From assembly GCA_031283385.1 (NCBI GenBank), contig JAITBW010000029.1, forward strand, positions 1 to 7,564: DNA of 7,564 nucleotides. The letters are read 5' to 3'. A program made the position numbers and the translations under genes. Source of the stretch: Nitrososphaerota archaeon. Lineage in GTDB: Archaea > Thermoproteota > Bathyarchaeia > Bathyarchaeales > Bathycorpusculaceae. Below are positions 1-5,101 of the stretch, piece after piece (position 1 is the stretch's first letter; each line of letters opens with the position of its first letter). The notes beneath the pieces are model-generated. The model saw only the letters and a list, made by a program, of their open reading frames with translations. It searched no databases and was not told the origin of the DNA.

Positions 1-243
1 TGCAACAATTGTAATGCAAGCTAACGAAGCTCGAACAGAATCCAGCGTTTCAAGCGATGTACGAACTACTGCAATCTTATCGGAAGTATCAAAATCAATC
101 AGAGCCATACTCGTTAAACTAGCACCCACTTCACCATGAAGACGAACAACAGAACCCCAAACTGCATCCATTAACTCTTTCTCAGACGGTACACCATCCG
201 TTTCCAATTGTAACGCCAAATAACGTCGTTTCACACGCTTCAC
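1..243 (-). CDS. rnp2: RNase P protein component 2 (Pop5), 3' end beyond window
   Basis: Pop5 is a protein subunit of archaeal RNase P, the ribonucleoprotein that removes 5' leaders from precursor tRNAs. It pairs with Rpp30 to activate the RNA's catalytic domain. My own translation gives 81 residues, open to the window edge. It begins VKRVKRRYLALQLE, typical of Pop5 N-termini, continues with ELMDAVWGSVVRLHGEVGAS, and ends in DKIAVVRTSLETLDSVRASL, which fits the family's IVR...DxVRAAL region. Family members usually exceed 100 residues, so a C-terminal part is missing because the window ends, not because the gene is broken. The GTG start at 243-241 overlaps the Rpp30 TGA as GTGA and has a strong AAGGAGGG site 10 bases upstream. 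A second GTG at 234 is possible but too far from that site. Family assignment is from recognition of the sequence; no database was searched. Confidence 0.88.
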   Translation of the reverse strand, partial: MKRVKRRYLALQLETDGVPSEKELMDAVWGSVVRLHGEVGASLTSMALIDFDTSDKIAVVRTSLETLDSVRASLACITIVA

Positions 244-974
244 AGATCATTACCCTCCTTAACAATACGGATTCCTGGAGCAATAAAACTGTTATCAAGT
301 TTTTCACGGTTACGCAGAACAATCGACAAGGGATTAGATGAAACTGCATCCAGAGCCTCAGCATTACTTAACCCAAACAAATACGATAAACTTGCCATAT
401 CTCGAGGCATACGCATAAAACACTCTTCAGTTGCACCACTTGAAACAATCAATGGCACGCCAAAAGTTTTGGCAATTGCAATTTCACGGTGTAAACAAGA
501 AAGAAAACGAATACGTGCGGGACCTGCCAGAACAAGCAATGGTTTGATGTCAATTTCCAAAGCTGCAGTTCCACTACGGGCAAGTTCAGCCTCAGAACGG
601 TCAAAAAAACGTTTACGATAGTCAAAGTTTGGAAAATTTAATAAATCCACACGCCGGTCTTTAGCAGCTTGACGCGAAATTTCTTTATTATCACAAAGGA
701 CACAAATTATGTCAAATTTGCGTCTTAATCTGCGTAGGCTATTCATAAGATCATTTTCGTTTCGGGGATACAAATCAGCCCTTAAAACTGGTTCGATTCC
801 GGCATTTTTGCATACGGTTTTTAAATTCTCAATTTCTTCCATGGATGGTTCAAGAGAAAAAGGAATAGCAATGTAATGGTAACCAAATTTTGCGGTGCGA
901 TGTATTGTGTTATGAAGTGTTTGGGTTTCTTTTAGGGTAATTTTTAGGTGTAGGTCAGCAAAGGAGCGTTTCAT
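240..974 (-). CDS. rnp3: RNase P protein component 3 (Rpp30)
   Basis: This is the Rpp30 subunit of archaeal RNase P, a TIM-barrel protein related to the PHP superfamily that binds Pop5 and helps position pre-tRNA for 5' cleavage. The 244-residue product begins MKRSFADLHL. Its C-terminal half carries the family's recognisable blocks: residues near 140-150 (ALEIDIKPLL), then the stretch containing IVSSGA, then PRDMASLSYLFGL and the VSSNPLSIVLRNR end. Length is ordinary for the family. The ATG at 974-972 overlaps the upstream TGA as ATGA, and no convincing Shine-Dalgarno site precedes it, so translation is probably coupled to the COG1325 gene. It is followed directly by pop5 through a GTGA overlap, which would help make the Pop5-Rpp30 pair in matched amounts. 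Third-codon bases change abruptly after about codon 29: codons 2-29 end in A or C in 22 of 28 cases and never in G, while the next fifteen mostly end in T. Confidence 0.92.
   Translation of the reverse strand: MKRSFADLHLKITLKETQTLHNTIHRTAKFGYHYIAIPFSLEPSMEEIENLKTVCKNAGIEPVLRADLYPRNENDLMNSLRRLRRKFDIICVLCDNKEISRQAAKDRRVDLLNFPNFDYRKRFFDRSEAELARSGTAALEIDIKPLLVLAGPARIRFLSCLHREIAIAKTFGVPLIVSSGATEECFMRMPRDMASLSYLFGLSNAEALDAVSSNPLSIVLRNREKLDNSFIAPGIRIVKEGNDL
252..260 (-). promoter_or_regulatory. Shine-Dalgarno site of pop5
   Basis: On the minus strand this reads AAGGAGGGT, the strongest anti-16S match in the window. GGAGG ends 10 bases before the GTG at 243. It lies inside the last codons of the Rpp30 gene, so pop5 can be initiated independently as well as by coupling through the GTGA overlap. 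It decides the pop5 start. Confidence 0.75.
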
Positions 975-1417
975 GGCAGTAACCCATATTTTTTGAGAAT
1001 CTCCAGAATTTCTTCATGTGTTTTGTTTTTAAAATGAATTTTAAGGTGGATAGGATCGTCTTGCGCAAATTTGATTTTTCCCAAAAATGTTGCTTGTTTG
1101 TCAAAACGTAGGTATAGGTTGGTTTTTTCTATGTGACGGTTGAGGTTGTTGTTTAGGTTTTCTTTGTCGAGAGCGTTTAGGTTTTGACCGATTTTTTCAA
1201 GTAAAGTGGGAAGGAGCTGCTTTTCGGTTAGCTGGATTGTAAAAAGGGTGATAGAGTTTCCATGATGTCCCGTTAAATTGTTTTTTTCGAATTGAATAGT
1301 TTCCACTAAATTTGTTGGCAGTAGATTGCGCAATGCTGTTAAGACTTTTTCTGGATCTTCTGTTGCGTGAGCAAAGGCTCTTAGATCGACATAGTTAATA
1401 GGTAGTTTTTGGGACAT
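971..1417 (-). CDS. COG1325 RNA-binding protein, exosome-associated annotation
   Basis: This 148-residue protein belongs to the archaeal family usually labelled 'exosome subunit' or 'RNA-binding protein' (COG1325/DUF54, PH1010-like). The supporting features are the N-terminal INYVDLRAFAHATEDPEKV block, a central GHHGN motif (about residues 50-54), and the C-terminal LYLRFDKQATFLGKIKFA followed by DPIHLKIHF, which is characteristic of the family. The family has long been linked to the exosome by gene neighbourhood, but I know of no firm evidence that it is a core exosome subunit, so the name should be read cautiously. It sits between L13e and the RNase P genes and shares an ATGA overlap with rpp30. 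A GGTG lies only 4 bases before the ATG at 1417, closer than usual, and could be hidden in a small hairpin (1421-1441). The charged, Asn- and Lys-rich composition suits a cytosolic protein. Confidence 0.85.
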   Translation of the reverse strand: MSQKLPINYVDLRAFAHATEDPEKVLTALRNLLPTNLVETIQFEKNNLTGHHGNSITLFTIQLTEKQLLPTLLEKIGQNLNALDKENLNNNLNRHIEKTNLYLRFDKQATFLGKIKFAQDDPIHLKIHFKNKTHEEILEILKKYGLLP

Positions 1418-1420
1418 TGG

Positions 1421-1460
1421 ACACCGATTTTCTTTTGGTGTATAACACTATTAATGTTAT
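1421..1460 (-). promoter_or_regulatory. Two adjacent inverted repeats between L13e and COG1325 genes
   Basis: The first repeat is a 6-base perfect stem (1442-1447 with 1455-1460, loop of 7) that includes the L13e stop codon. The second is a 5-base stem (1421-1425 with 1437-1441, loop of 11) whose 3' arm on the mRNA contains the GGTG just before the downstream ATG. The arms are seen directly. A role in limiting translation of the RNase P half of the operon, or in mRNA processing, is inference. Stems this short arise by chance in AT-rich DNA. Confidence 0.35.
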
Positions 1461-1666
1461 GCTTCAGGTTTATTGGCAGCTACGTGTGCTTTTAAGACTT
1501 CAATGTTGTTTTCGTGTGCGCTTTTGCGTCGAAAGTCAACGGGTATACCCAGTTGGTTAGCTTGTGCATAGGTTATACCGGCTTGGGCTAACTCATCAGG
1601 GCTGAAGCCTCTTCCAGCTTTTGTTTTACCATTGGGTCTTTTAATGGTTGGTTTTATGTCGTACAT
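1457..1666 (-). CDS. rpl13e: Large ribosomal subunit protein eL13 (L13e), short archaeal form
   Basis: This 69-residue basic protein of the large ribosomal subunit starts MYDIKPTIKRPNGKTKAGRG. It carries the L13e signature GRGFSPDELAQAG, then LGIPVDFRRKSAHENN, the family's conserved IPVD-RR-S-H-EN block. Archaeal L13e corresponds to the conserved core of the longer eukaryotic protein, so the small size is expected. Among archaea it is typical of TACK and Asgard groups and mostly missing from Euryarchaeota, which makes it the best taxonomic marker here. The ATG at 1666 lies 5 bases after the L15e stop codon. A GGAG site 10 bases upstream lies within the last codons of the L15e gene. The tight spacing indicates one mRNA with L15e. 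Confidence 0.93.
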   Translation of the reverse strand: MYDIKPTIKRPNGKTKAGRGFSPDELAQAGITYAQANQLGIPVDFRRKSAHENNIEVLKAHVAANKPEA

Positions 1667-1671
1667 GCTTA

Positions 1672-2256
1672 TTATTCTCCATGTTTTCTTGCGCCTTTCC
1701 AGAGGCTTGGTCTGACTTTTTCTGCTCCGCGTCCACGGTGGCGCAAGCCTCTTACATGTTTACCTGCGCTGGTCATGCTTCTAAAGACACGGCTTGTGTG
1801 TTGACGTTCAACAATCCAGTTTATGTCTTTGTCTGATTGTATGACAGGGCTGTTAGGATCAACTAGAAGTACTTCAAACCATTTGCTTCTTCCGTCTTGG
1901 CCAACCCAGTAACTGTTAAGAACTTCTAGGTTAGGGAATTTTTTTGCAGTTCTTTCTTCTGCAATAAGTCGGATACTTTTTGATGGTTTAAATTTGGCGA
2001 CACCCATACGTTTTGGTCGTCTTCCAGCTTTTGGTCTTATTTTACGTAGTCCACCACGTCTTACGCGTGTGCGGACGACTACGAAGCCTTGTTTTGCTTT
2101 GTAGCCTAGTTTGCGTGCTCGATCAAGTCTTGTTGGATGTTCGATACGCAATACGGTTGGTTGTTTTCTCCATTGTACTAAGCGTTGTCGCATTAGTTCT
2201 TCAACAAAAGATTCCTCGGGCTTTGCCCACTCATCTGCTATATATTTATAGGCCAT
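1672..2256 (-). CDS. rpl15e: Large ribosomal subunit protein eL15 (L15e)
   Basis: L15e is an rRNA-binding protein of the archaeal/eukaryotic large subunit. The 194-residue product is full length for the family. It starts [16 protein letters not shown] and has [20 protein letters not shown], then [20 protein letters not shown] and GRRPKRMGV, a stretch around NSYWVGQDG, the [12 protein letters not shown] motif, and a basic C-terminus with RGLRHRGRG and ARKHGE. The many Arg and Lys residues fit deep insertion in rRNA. It is the first gene of the minus-strand operon. A GGTG Shine-Dalgarno site (2270-2267) lies 10 bases before the ATG, and a promoter lies at about 2363-2376. The predicted transcript has a leader of about 84 bases with two GC-rich hairpins. 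Its gene uses many A- and C-ending codons. Confidence 0.97.
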   Translation of the reverse strand: MAYKYIADEWAKPEESFVEELMRQRLVQWRKQPTVLRIEHPTRLDRARKLGYKAKQGFVVVRTRVRRGGLRKIRPKAGRRPKRMGVAKFKPSKSIRLIAEERTAKKFPNLEVLNSYWVGQDGRSKWFEVLLVDPNSPVIQSDKDINWIVERQHTSRVFRSMTSAGKHVRGLRHRGRGAEKVRPSLWKGARKHGE

Positions 2257-2340
2257 TTTGTTTTTTCACCTGATGTATTATTTGTTTACGGTTCAGCCTT
2301 CCGGCCACATCCCTACGGACATGTTGTCCGCCTGTATTTT
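2257..2340 (-). promoter_or_regulatory. Candidate structured 5' leader of the L15e operon
   Basis: A GC-rich island stands out in AT-rich DNA between the predicted transcription start (about 2340) and the L15e ATG. On the minus strand it has two consecutive hairpins. The first is a perfect 6-base stem CGGACA/TGTCCG with a 3-base loop (2316-2330). The second is a GGCC/GGCT stem closed by a GGAA (GNRA-type) tetraloop (2295-2306). The GGTG Shine-Dalgarno site at 2270-2267 follows. The hairpins are seen in the sequence. That they form, and that they bind ribosomal protein L15e or another regulator, is inference. A small separate RNA from the same promoter is an alternative. Confidence 0.45.
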
Positions 2341-2362
2341 TACATCAGAGTGTTATTGCATG

Positions 2363-2376
2363 AAATAAACCTTTCC
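2363..2376 (-). promoter_or_regulatory. BRE/TATA promoter of the L15e operon
   Basis: On the minus strand a GGAAAGG element directly precedes TTTATTT, matching the archaeal purine-rich BRE followed by a TATA box. The usual spacing of about 26 bases from the TATA centre places transcription start near 2340, just ahead of the two leader hairpins. It is the only good promoter match upstream of L15e and is called by pattern alone. Confidence 0.5.
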
Positions 2377-2496
2377 AAAAAATAAGTAACAAGTGTGTAG
2401 ATAATTTTTATTTTTACACTCTAAGGCACATAGAAAAGCGTAAGTTTGGTAAAAAGTGTTGCACGCTGTTATTATTGTATTATTAAATGACAGACG

Positions 2497-2506
2497 CAAA
2501 CGTTTG
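2497..2506. repeat. Perfect 10-base palindrome CAAACGTTTG
   Basis: This is a self-complementary site about 120 bases upstream of the M42 start and about 120 bases upstream of the L15e promoter. It could be a dimeric regulator site. It occurs once, and a palindrome of this size can arise by chance, so the call is weak. Confidence 0.25.
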
Positions 2507-2571
2507 TTGTGTGTTTTGGAGTTTTAACATGTTTTAAGTGGTTGATAGTTTCTTGTTTTTTGCGCGTATTG

Positions 2572-2589
2572 TTTAATAGTATTTATTTT
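2572..2589 (+). promoter_or_regulatory. Weak TATA-like promoter of the M42 peptidase gene
   Basis: The stretch TTTAATAGTATTTATTTT offers two overlapping TATA-like boxes without a clear BRE. Normal spacing would start transcription at about 2601-2612, giving a short leader that contains the GGTG at 2613-2616. AT-richness makes chance matches likely. Confidence 0.3.
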
Positions 2590-2612
2590 AAAGTATTGTA
2601 ATTGTCAAGTAA

Positions 2613-2616
2613 GGTG
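2613..2616 (+). promoter_or_regulatory. GGTG Shine-Dalgarno site setting the TTG start of the M42 gene
   Basis: GGTG pairs with the CACC in the archaeal 16S 3' end and sits 7 bases before the TTG at 2624. It supports this rare start codon. The nearby ATG at 2634 is in another frame, and no in-frame ATG or GTG lies close by. Confidence 0.55.
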
Positions 2617-2623
2617 TTATTAG

Positions 2624-3667
2624 TTGTCGTTAAATGAGAATTTGGAAAAGCTTTCAAATGCATGTGGTGTAACAGGTAATGAAGTTTCTGTTAGAGAGTT
2701 ATTAATTCAGCTCATGCGCCCATATGTCGATGAGATTACTGTGGATAGGCTGGAGAATGTTATTGCTGTTAAAAAGGGTAAGCAGGGCAAACCGAAGATT
2801 ATGATTGCGGCTCATATGGATGAAGTGGGGTTAATGGTGAAGACTGTGACAAAGGAGGGTTTTTTGCAGTTTTCAAAAGTTGGTGGTATAGATGATCGTA
2901 TTCTTCCAGCTCAGAGAGTGGTTGTTTATACAAAAAAAGGTGCTTATAATGGTGTTATTGGTTCAAAGCCGCCTCATATTCAAAAGGAGGAGGAGCGGCG
3001 GAAAGTGTTGGCTGCTGATGATTTGTTTATAGATATTGGTGTTGAAAGTAGGGAAGCTGTTGAAAAATTGGGTGTGACTGTTGGTAATTCTGTGGTTTTT
3101 GATACAAAGTATGTTGCTTTGAATGAGAATATGGTTATGGGTAAAGCTTTTGATAATCGTGCAGGCTGTTTAGCTATGGTGGAAACTCTTAAGCGTTTAG
3201 GTGAGGCTGACTGTACTGTGTGTGCTGTGGGTACTGTTCAGGAGGAAGTGGGGCTTCGTGGTGCAGGTGTTGCGGCTTTTGGTGTTGATCCAGATGTTGC
3301 CTTAGCGTTAGATGTTACTGTTGCAGGTGATGTGCCGGGGGTTAGGGAGTATGATACGAGTGTTAAAACTGGTAAAGGTCCAGCGTTAACAGTTTCTGAT
3401 TCAGGTTTAATTACGCATCCCAAAGTTTTACGTTGGCTTTTAGATACTGCTGAAGAGGAGAAAATTGCAATACAGCTTGAGTCTGGTCTAATGGGTACTA
3501 CAGATGCTGCTAGAATATCATTAACGCGTCAAGGCATTCCAAGTGGCACCATTTCAATTCCAACACGGTACATTCACAGTCCAACTGCAATGCTAAATAT
3601 ACAAGATATTGAAAACTCTGCAAAACTAGCAACCGCGGCAATTCAGAGAATTTCAAAGCATTTCTAA
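2624..3667 (+). CDS. M42 family (TET-like) metallo-aminopeptidase
   Basis: This is a cytosolic dinuclear-metal aminopeptidase of family M42, which in archaea forms dodecameric tetrahedral (TET) particles that trim peptides released by the proteasome. The 347-residue length is normal. All metal and catalytic residues are visible at family spacing: H64 and D66 in AAHMDEVGL, D177 in AFDNRAG, E207 (base) and E208 in QEEVGLRGA, D230 in ALDVTVAGD, and H318 in TRYIHSP. The PDZ-like insert characteristic of M42 falls at about residues 70-160. Substrate preference (Glu/Asp, Leu, Lys or Met types) cannot be decided from motifs alone; older annotations would say endoglucanase or cellulase M, which is misleading. 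The start is TTG at 2624, backed by a GGTG 7 bases upstream. The gene has its own promoter region and appears monocistronic, with a T8 run after the stop. The last third of the gene shifts to A- and C-richer codons. Confidence 0.94.
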   Translation: MSLNENLEKLSNACGVTGNEVSVRELLIQLMRPYVDEITVDRLENVIAVKKGKQGKPKIMIAAHMDEVGLMVKTVTKEGFLQFSKVGGIDDRILPAQRVVVYTKKGAYNGVIGSKPPHIQKEEERRKVLAADDLFIDIGVESREAVEKLGVTVGNSVVFDTKYVALNENMVMGKAFDNRAGCLAMVETLKRLGEADCTVCAVGTVQEEVGLRGAGVAAFGVDPDVALALDVTVAGDVPGVREYDTSVKTGKGPALTVSDSGLITHPKVLRWLLDTAEEEKIAIQLESGLMGTTDAARISLTRQGIPSGTISIPTRYIHSPTAMLNIQDIENSAKLATAAIQRISKHF

Positions 3668-3692
3668 AACATCCATTTTTTTTAACTGGATG
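3668..3692 (+). terminator. T8 run with small hairpin after the M42 gene
   Basis: Directly after the TAA, a perfect 6-base stem CATCCA/TGGATG (3670-3675 with 3687-3692) encloses an 11-base loop that contains eight consecutive T (3676-3683). Archaeal RNA polymerase stops at T-runs without needing a hairpin, so this is a plausible intrinsic terminator. The T-run in the loop, not after the stem, differs from the bacterial pattern. Confidence 0.5.
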
Positions 3693-3694
3693 GG

Positions 3695-3782
3695 CAGTAA
3701 ACCGTGTAAATTTTTAACGGTTAACTGTTTATTTCGGTAAGCTTACAAATAGTTTAGTAATGGCATTAGCGAGTTACCGTTA
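3695..3782. repeat. Nested, mutually exclusive inverted repeats downstream of M42
   Basis: An 11-base stem with one mismatch pairs 3695-3705 (CAGTAAACCGT) with 3717-3727 (ACGGTTAACTG) across an 11-base loop. Part of its right arm (TAACGGT, 3715-3721) is also perfectly complementary to ACCGTTA at 3776-3782, and CGGTAA at 3735-3740 can pair with TTACCG at 3774-3779. The arms therefore compete for partners. They lie in a roughly 205-base non-coding gap before archease. The function is unknown; a terminator, an mRNA 3' end structure or a small RNA are possible. Confidence 0.45.
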
Positions 3783-3872
3783 TAAAATAATTGTTGATAG
3801 CGTTAAAATGTGGTTTAGTTTTTGGGAAGTGTTTTTAGTTTGTAGTGTTTTGTTAGTATAGTGTGTGAGTTT

Positions 3873-4322
3873 ATGAGTGAGAAACAGTTTGAAGGAAAGT
3901 TTGAGTTTTTGGAGCATACTGCGGATGTTTATGTTAGGGCTTGTGGTGTTTCTATGCAGGAGGCTTTTGAGAATGCTGCGTTGGCTATGTTTGAGACGAT
4001 AACTAAGACGGGGAATGTTTCTCATGAAGTGGAGGAGGTAATAAATGTGGAGGCTGAAGATTATTATGCGCTTTTGTATAGTTGGCTTGAAGTTTTGTTG
4101 GTGAATTCTGAGATTAAGGGTGTGTTGTATTCAAAGTTTCATATTGTTGATTGGGTTGAAACGGCGGATTCATTTAGGTTTACAGCACATGTTTGGGGGG
4201 AAAAGTTTCAGTCTGGGAAGCATGTTCAAAAGGTGGCTGTTAAGGCGGTAACTTATCATCGTATGGCTGTTATGCGGGAAAATGAAAGAAGGGTAGTGTT
4301 AGAGTTTATTTTAGATATTTAG
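3873..4322 (+). CDS. Archease, cofactor of RNA ligase RtcB
   Basis: Archease speeds guanylylation of RtcB and allows repeated ligation turnovers in tRNA splicing and RNA repair. The protein has 149 residues from the ATG at 3873, near family length. It shows the signature FEFLEHTADVYVRACG at the N-terminus, EAFENAALAMFE, EAEDYYALLYSWLEVLLV, a VKAVTYHRM block, and the terminal Asp in FILDI. The Asp of HTAD and the terminal Asp are the expected metal ligands. A GTG at 3861 would add four residues; neither start has a good Shine-Dalgarno site, and ATG is preferred for fit to the family. Its target RtcB is encoded 1.7 kb downstream on the same strand. Its TAG overlaps the TAA of the convergent adenylate kinase gene. 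From 3897 to 3998, 34 codons in a row end in G or T. Confidence 0.93.
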   Translation: MSEKQFEGKFEFLEHTADVYVRACGVSMQEAFENAALAMFETITKTGNVSHEVEEVINVEAEDYYALLYSWLEVLLVNSEIKGVLYSKFHIVDWVETADSFRFTAHVWGEKFQSGKHVQKVAVKAVTYHRMAVMRENERRVVLEFILDI

Positions 4323-4975
4323 CAGGTTAGTTTTAGTTTTTTTAGTGCTTCAAACATTTCTTCGACTAGTGGTTCGGGTGGTGTGTCGATGGCTGTTGTT
4401 TTTGAGGTTATAATGGGTATGTTTTTTTCTTTGTAGTATACAAGTAGTGGGCTTGTTTGGTCTTGGTGGATTTTTAGTCTGTTTTTGATGACGTCTGTGC
4501 TGTCGTCTGGGCGTTGGTATAGTTCGCCGTTGCATTTGTCGCAGATGTTTTCGATTTTGGGTTTGAGGAATCTGATGTTGTAAACGGCGTTGCAGTTTTT
4601 GCATGTTCGTCGTGATGAGAGGCGTTCGATTATTATCCAGTCGGGTACGTCTAGTAATAGTATAACGTCGAGTTGTAGAATTGTTTCTAATGTTTTAGCT
4701 TGTTCTAATGTTCTGGGGAATCCGTCTAGGATTACGCCTGCGCCTTGTGGGACTTTGGCTAAATGTTGTTTTAGCACTTCGACAACAATGTTGTCGGGGA
4801 CTAGGGCTCCTTTTTCTACGTAGCTTTTTACTTTTTTGCCTAATTCAGAGTTTTCTTTTACTTGTGCGCGAAAAATGTCGCCCATGGCGATAACATCTAC
4901 GCCAAGTTTGGCTTTAAGTCTAGTTGAATAAGTGCCTTTACCTGCTCCTGGTGCTCCAAAGATAATAGCTTTCAC
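4319..4975 (-). CDS. adk: Adenylate kinase, long-LID zinc-binding type
   Basis: This enzyme catalyses ATP + AMP to 2 ADP, balancing adenine nucleotides in the cytosol. The 218-residue product has the P-loop GAPGAGKGT (7-15), MGDIFRAQV for AMP binding (31-39), the DGFPRT motif (84-89), and a full LID domain with two Cys pairs, C125-x2-C128 and C145-x2-C148, which form a structural zinc site. It then has RPDDSTDVIKNRL, the conserved LID/Arg segment. This is the bacterial/eukaryotic-like family (COG0563), not the short AdkA type common in methanogens and Sulfolobales. The start is GTG at 4975, with GGAG 8 bases upstream. The 3' end overlaps the archease stop by 4 bases in convergent orientation. 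Third-codon positions are strongly A/C: 22 of the last 24 sense codons end in A or C, opposite to archease. The overlapping plus-strand open frames here are shadows of this gene. Confidence 0.96.
   Translation of the reverse strand: MKAIIFGAPGAGKGTYSTRLKAKLGVDVIAMGDIFRAQVKENSELGKKVKSYVEKGALVPDNIVVEVLKQHLAKVPQGAGVILDGFPRTLEQAKTLETILQLDVILLLDVPDWIIIERLSSRRTCKNCNAVYNIRFLKPKIENICDKCNGELYQRPDDSTDVIKNRLKIHQDQTSPLLVYYKEKNIPIITSKTTAIDTPPEPLVEEMFEALKKLKLTC
4331..4343 (+). terminator. Possible T-run terminator of archease inside adk
   Basis: TTTTAGTTTTTTT on the plus strand begins 9 bases after the archease stop, within the antisense of the adenylate kinase C-terminus. It ends in seven T and could stop archease transcription. 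The same bases encode Leu/Lys codons of adk, so the run may simply reflect that coding sequence. Confidence 0.3.
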
Positions 4976-4983
4976 GTTAACGA

Positions 4984-5052
4984 CTCCGCTAATTCTTCAT
5001 GTTGAAGGGAACTATATAATAAATTTATGGTGTAATCTATAGGCTATTTATG
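4984..5052. promoter_or_regulatory. Divergent promoter region of adk and the metallo-hydrolase gene
   Basis: On the minus strand an ATTATATAG box (about 5012-5020) would start adk transcription near 4990-4995, just ahead of the GGAG site at 4987-4984. On the plus strand, CTATTTATG (5044-5052) would start transcription near 5073, which fits the GTG start at 5102. A second plus-strand box (CTATATAAT, 5012-5020) overlaps the adk one. The BRE elements are poor. Both promoters sit within about 40 bases, so the two genes may compete or be co-regulated. Confidence 0.4.
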
Positions 5053-5090
5053 GAAATCTTTATTGATAAACGCGGTTACTAAACTTTTAA

Positions 5091-5094
5091 GAGG
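5091..5094 (+). promoter_or_regulatory. GAGG Shine-Dalgarno site of the metallo-hydrolase gene
   Basis: AAGAGGA ends 6-7 bases before the GTG at 5102. It favours that start over the TTG at 5063, which has no comparable site and would lie upstream of the likeliest transcription start. Confidence 0.5.
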
Positions 5095-5101
5095 ACAATA
5101 C

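Larger units (their letters stand above)
2257..2623. other. 367-base divergent intergenic region
   Basis: This region separates the minus-strand L15e operon from the plus-strand M42 peptidase. The first third (2257-2376) holds the L15e promoter and hairpin leader. The rest (2377-2623) is AT-rich, with no supported reading frame on either strand, a 10-base palindrome at 2497-2506, an 8-base palindrome AACATGTT at 2526-2533, and a weak inverted repeat AGCGT/ACGCT (2437-2441, 2463-2467). The M42 promoter and GGTG site are at the right end. I see no tRNA or replication-origin repeats. Confidence 0.6.

Noticed and set aside
182..364. Minus-strand 60-codon open frame overlapping the end of rpp30 and start of pop5
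   Set aside because: It is out of frame with both recognised genes. The same DNA encodes the Rpp30 C-terminus and the Pop5 N-terminus, and the frame has no recognisable motif.
1648..2273. Plus-strand open frames opposite L15e
   Set aside because: They lie antisense to a well-conserved ribosomal gene. Their Cys/Leu/Val-rich translations are the complement of Arg/Lys-rich coding sequence.
2294..2340. tRNA or tRNA fragment in the GC-rich island
   Set aside because: There is no T-loop GTTCRAN motif, no acceptor stem pairing, and the two hairpins do not fit a cloverleaf.
2290..2350. Possible C/D box small RNA on the minus strand (TGATGTA and CTGA boxes)
   Set aside because: The C-box match is imperfect, the stem needed to bring the boxes together is absent, and the GC-rich hairpins between them do not look like guide segments.
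3780..4025. Minus-strand 81-codon frame opposite archease
   Set aside because: It arises because archease codons avoid A and C at third positions, which removes stops on the opposite strand. There is no ribosome site or family resemblance.
4350..4893. Additional frames on both strands over adk
   Set aside because: They are shadows of adk produced by its A/C-ending codons. The Gln/Arg/His-rich translation at 4350-4604 is typical of a frame-shifted reading.
5063..5101. TTG-started N-terminal extension of the metallo-hydrolase
   Set aside because: The TTG lacks a clear Shine-Dalgarno site and would precede the likeliest transcription start. The GTG at 5102 has GAGG 7 bases upstream. The choice is not certain.
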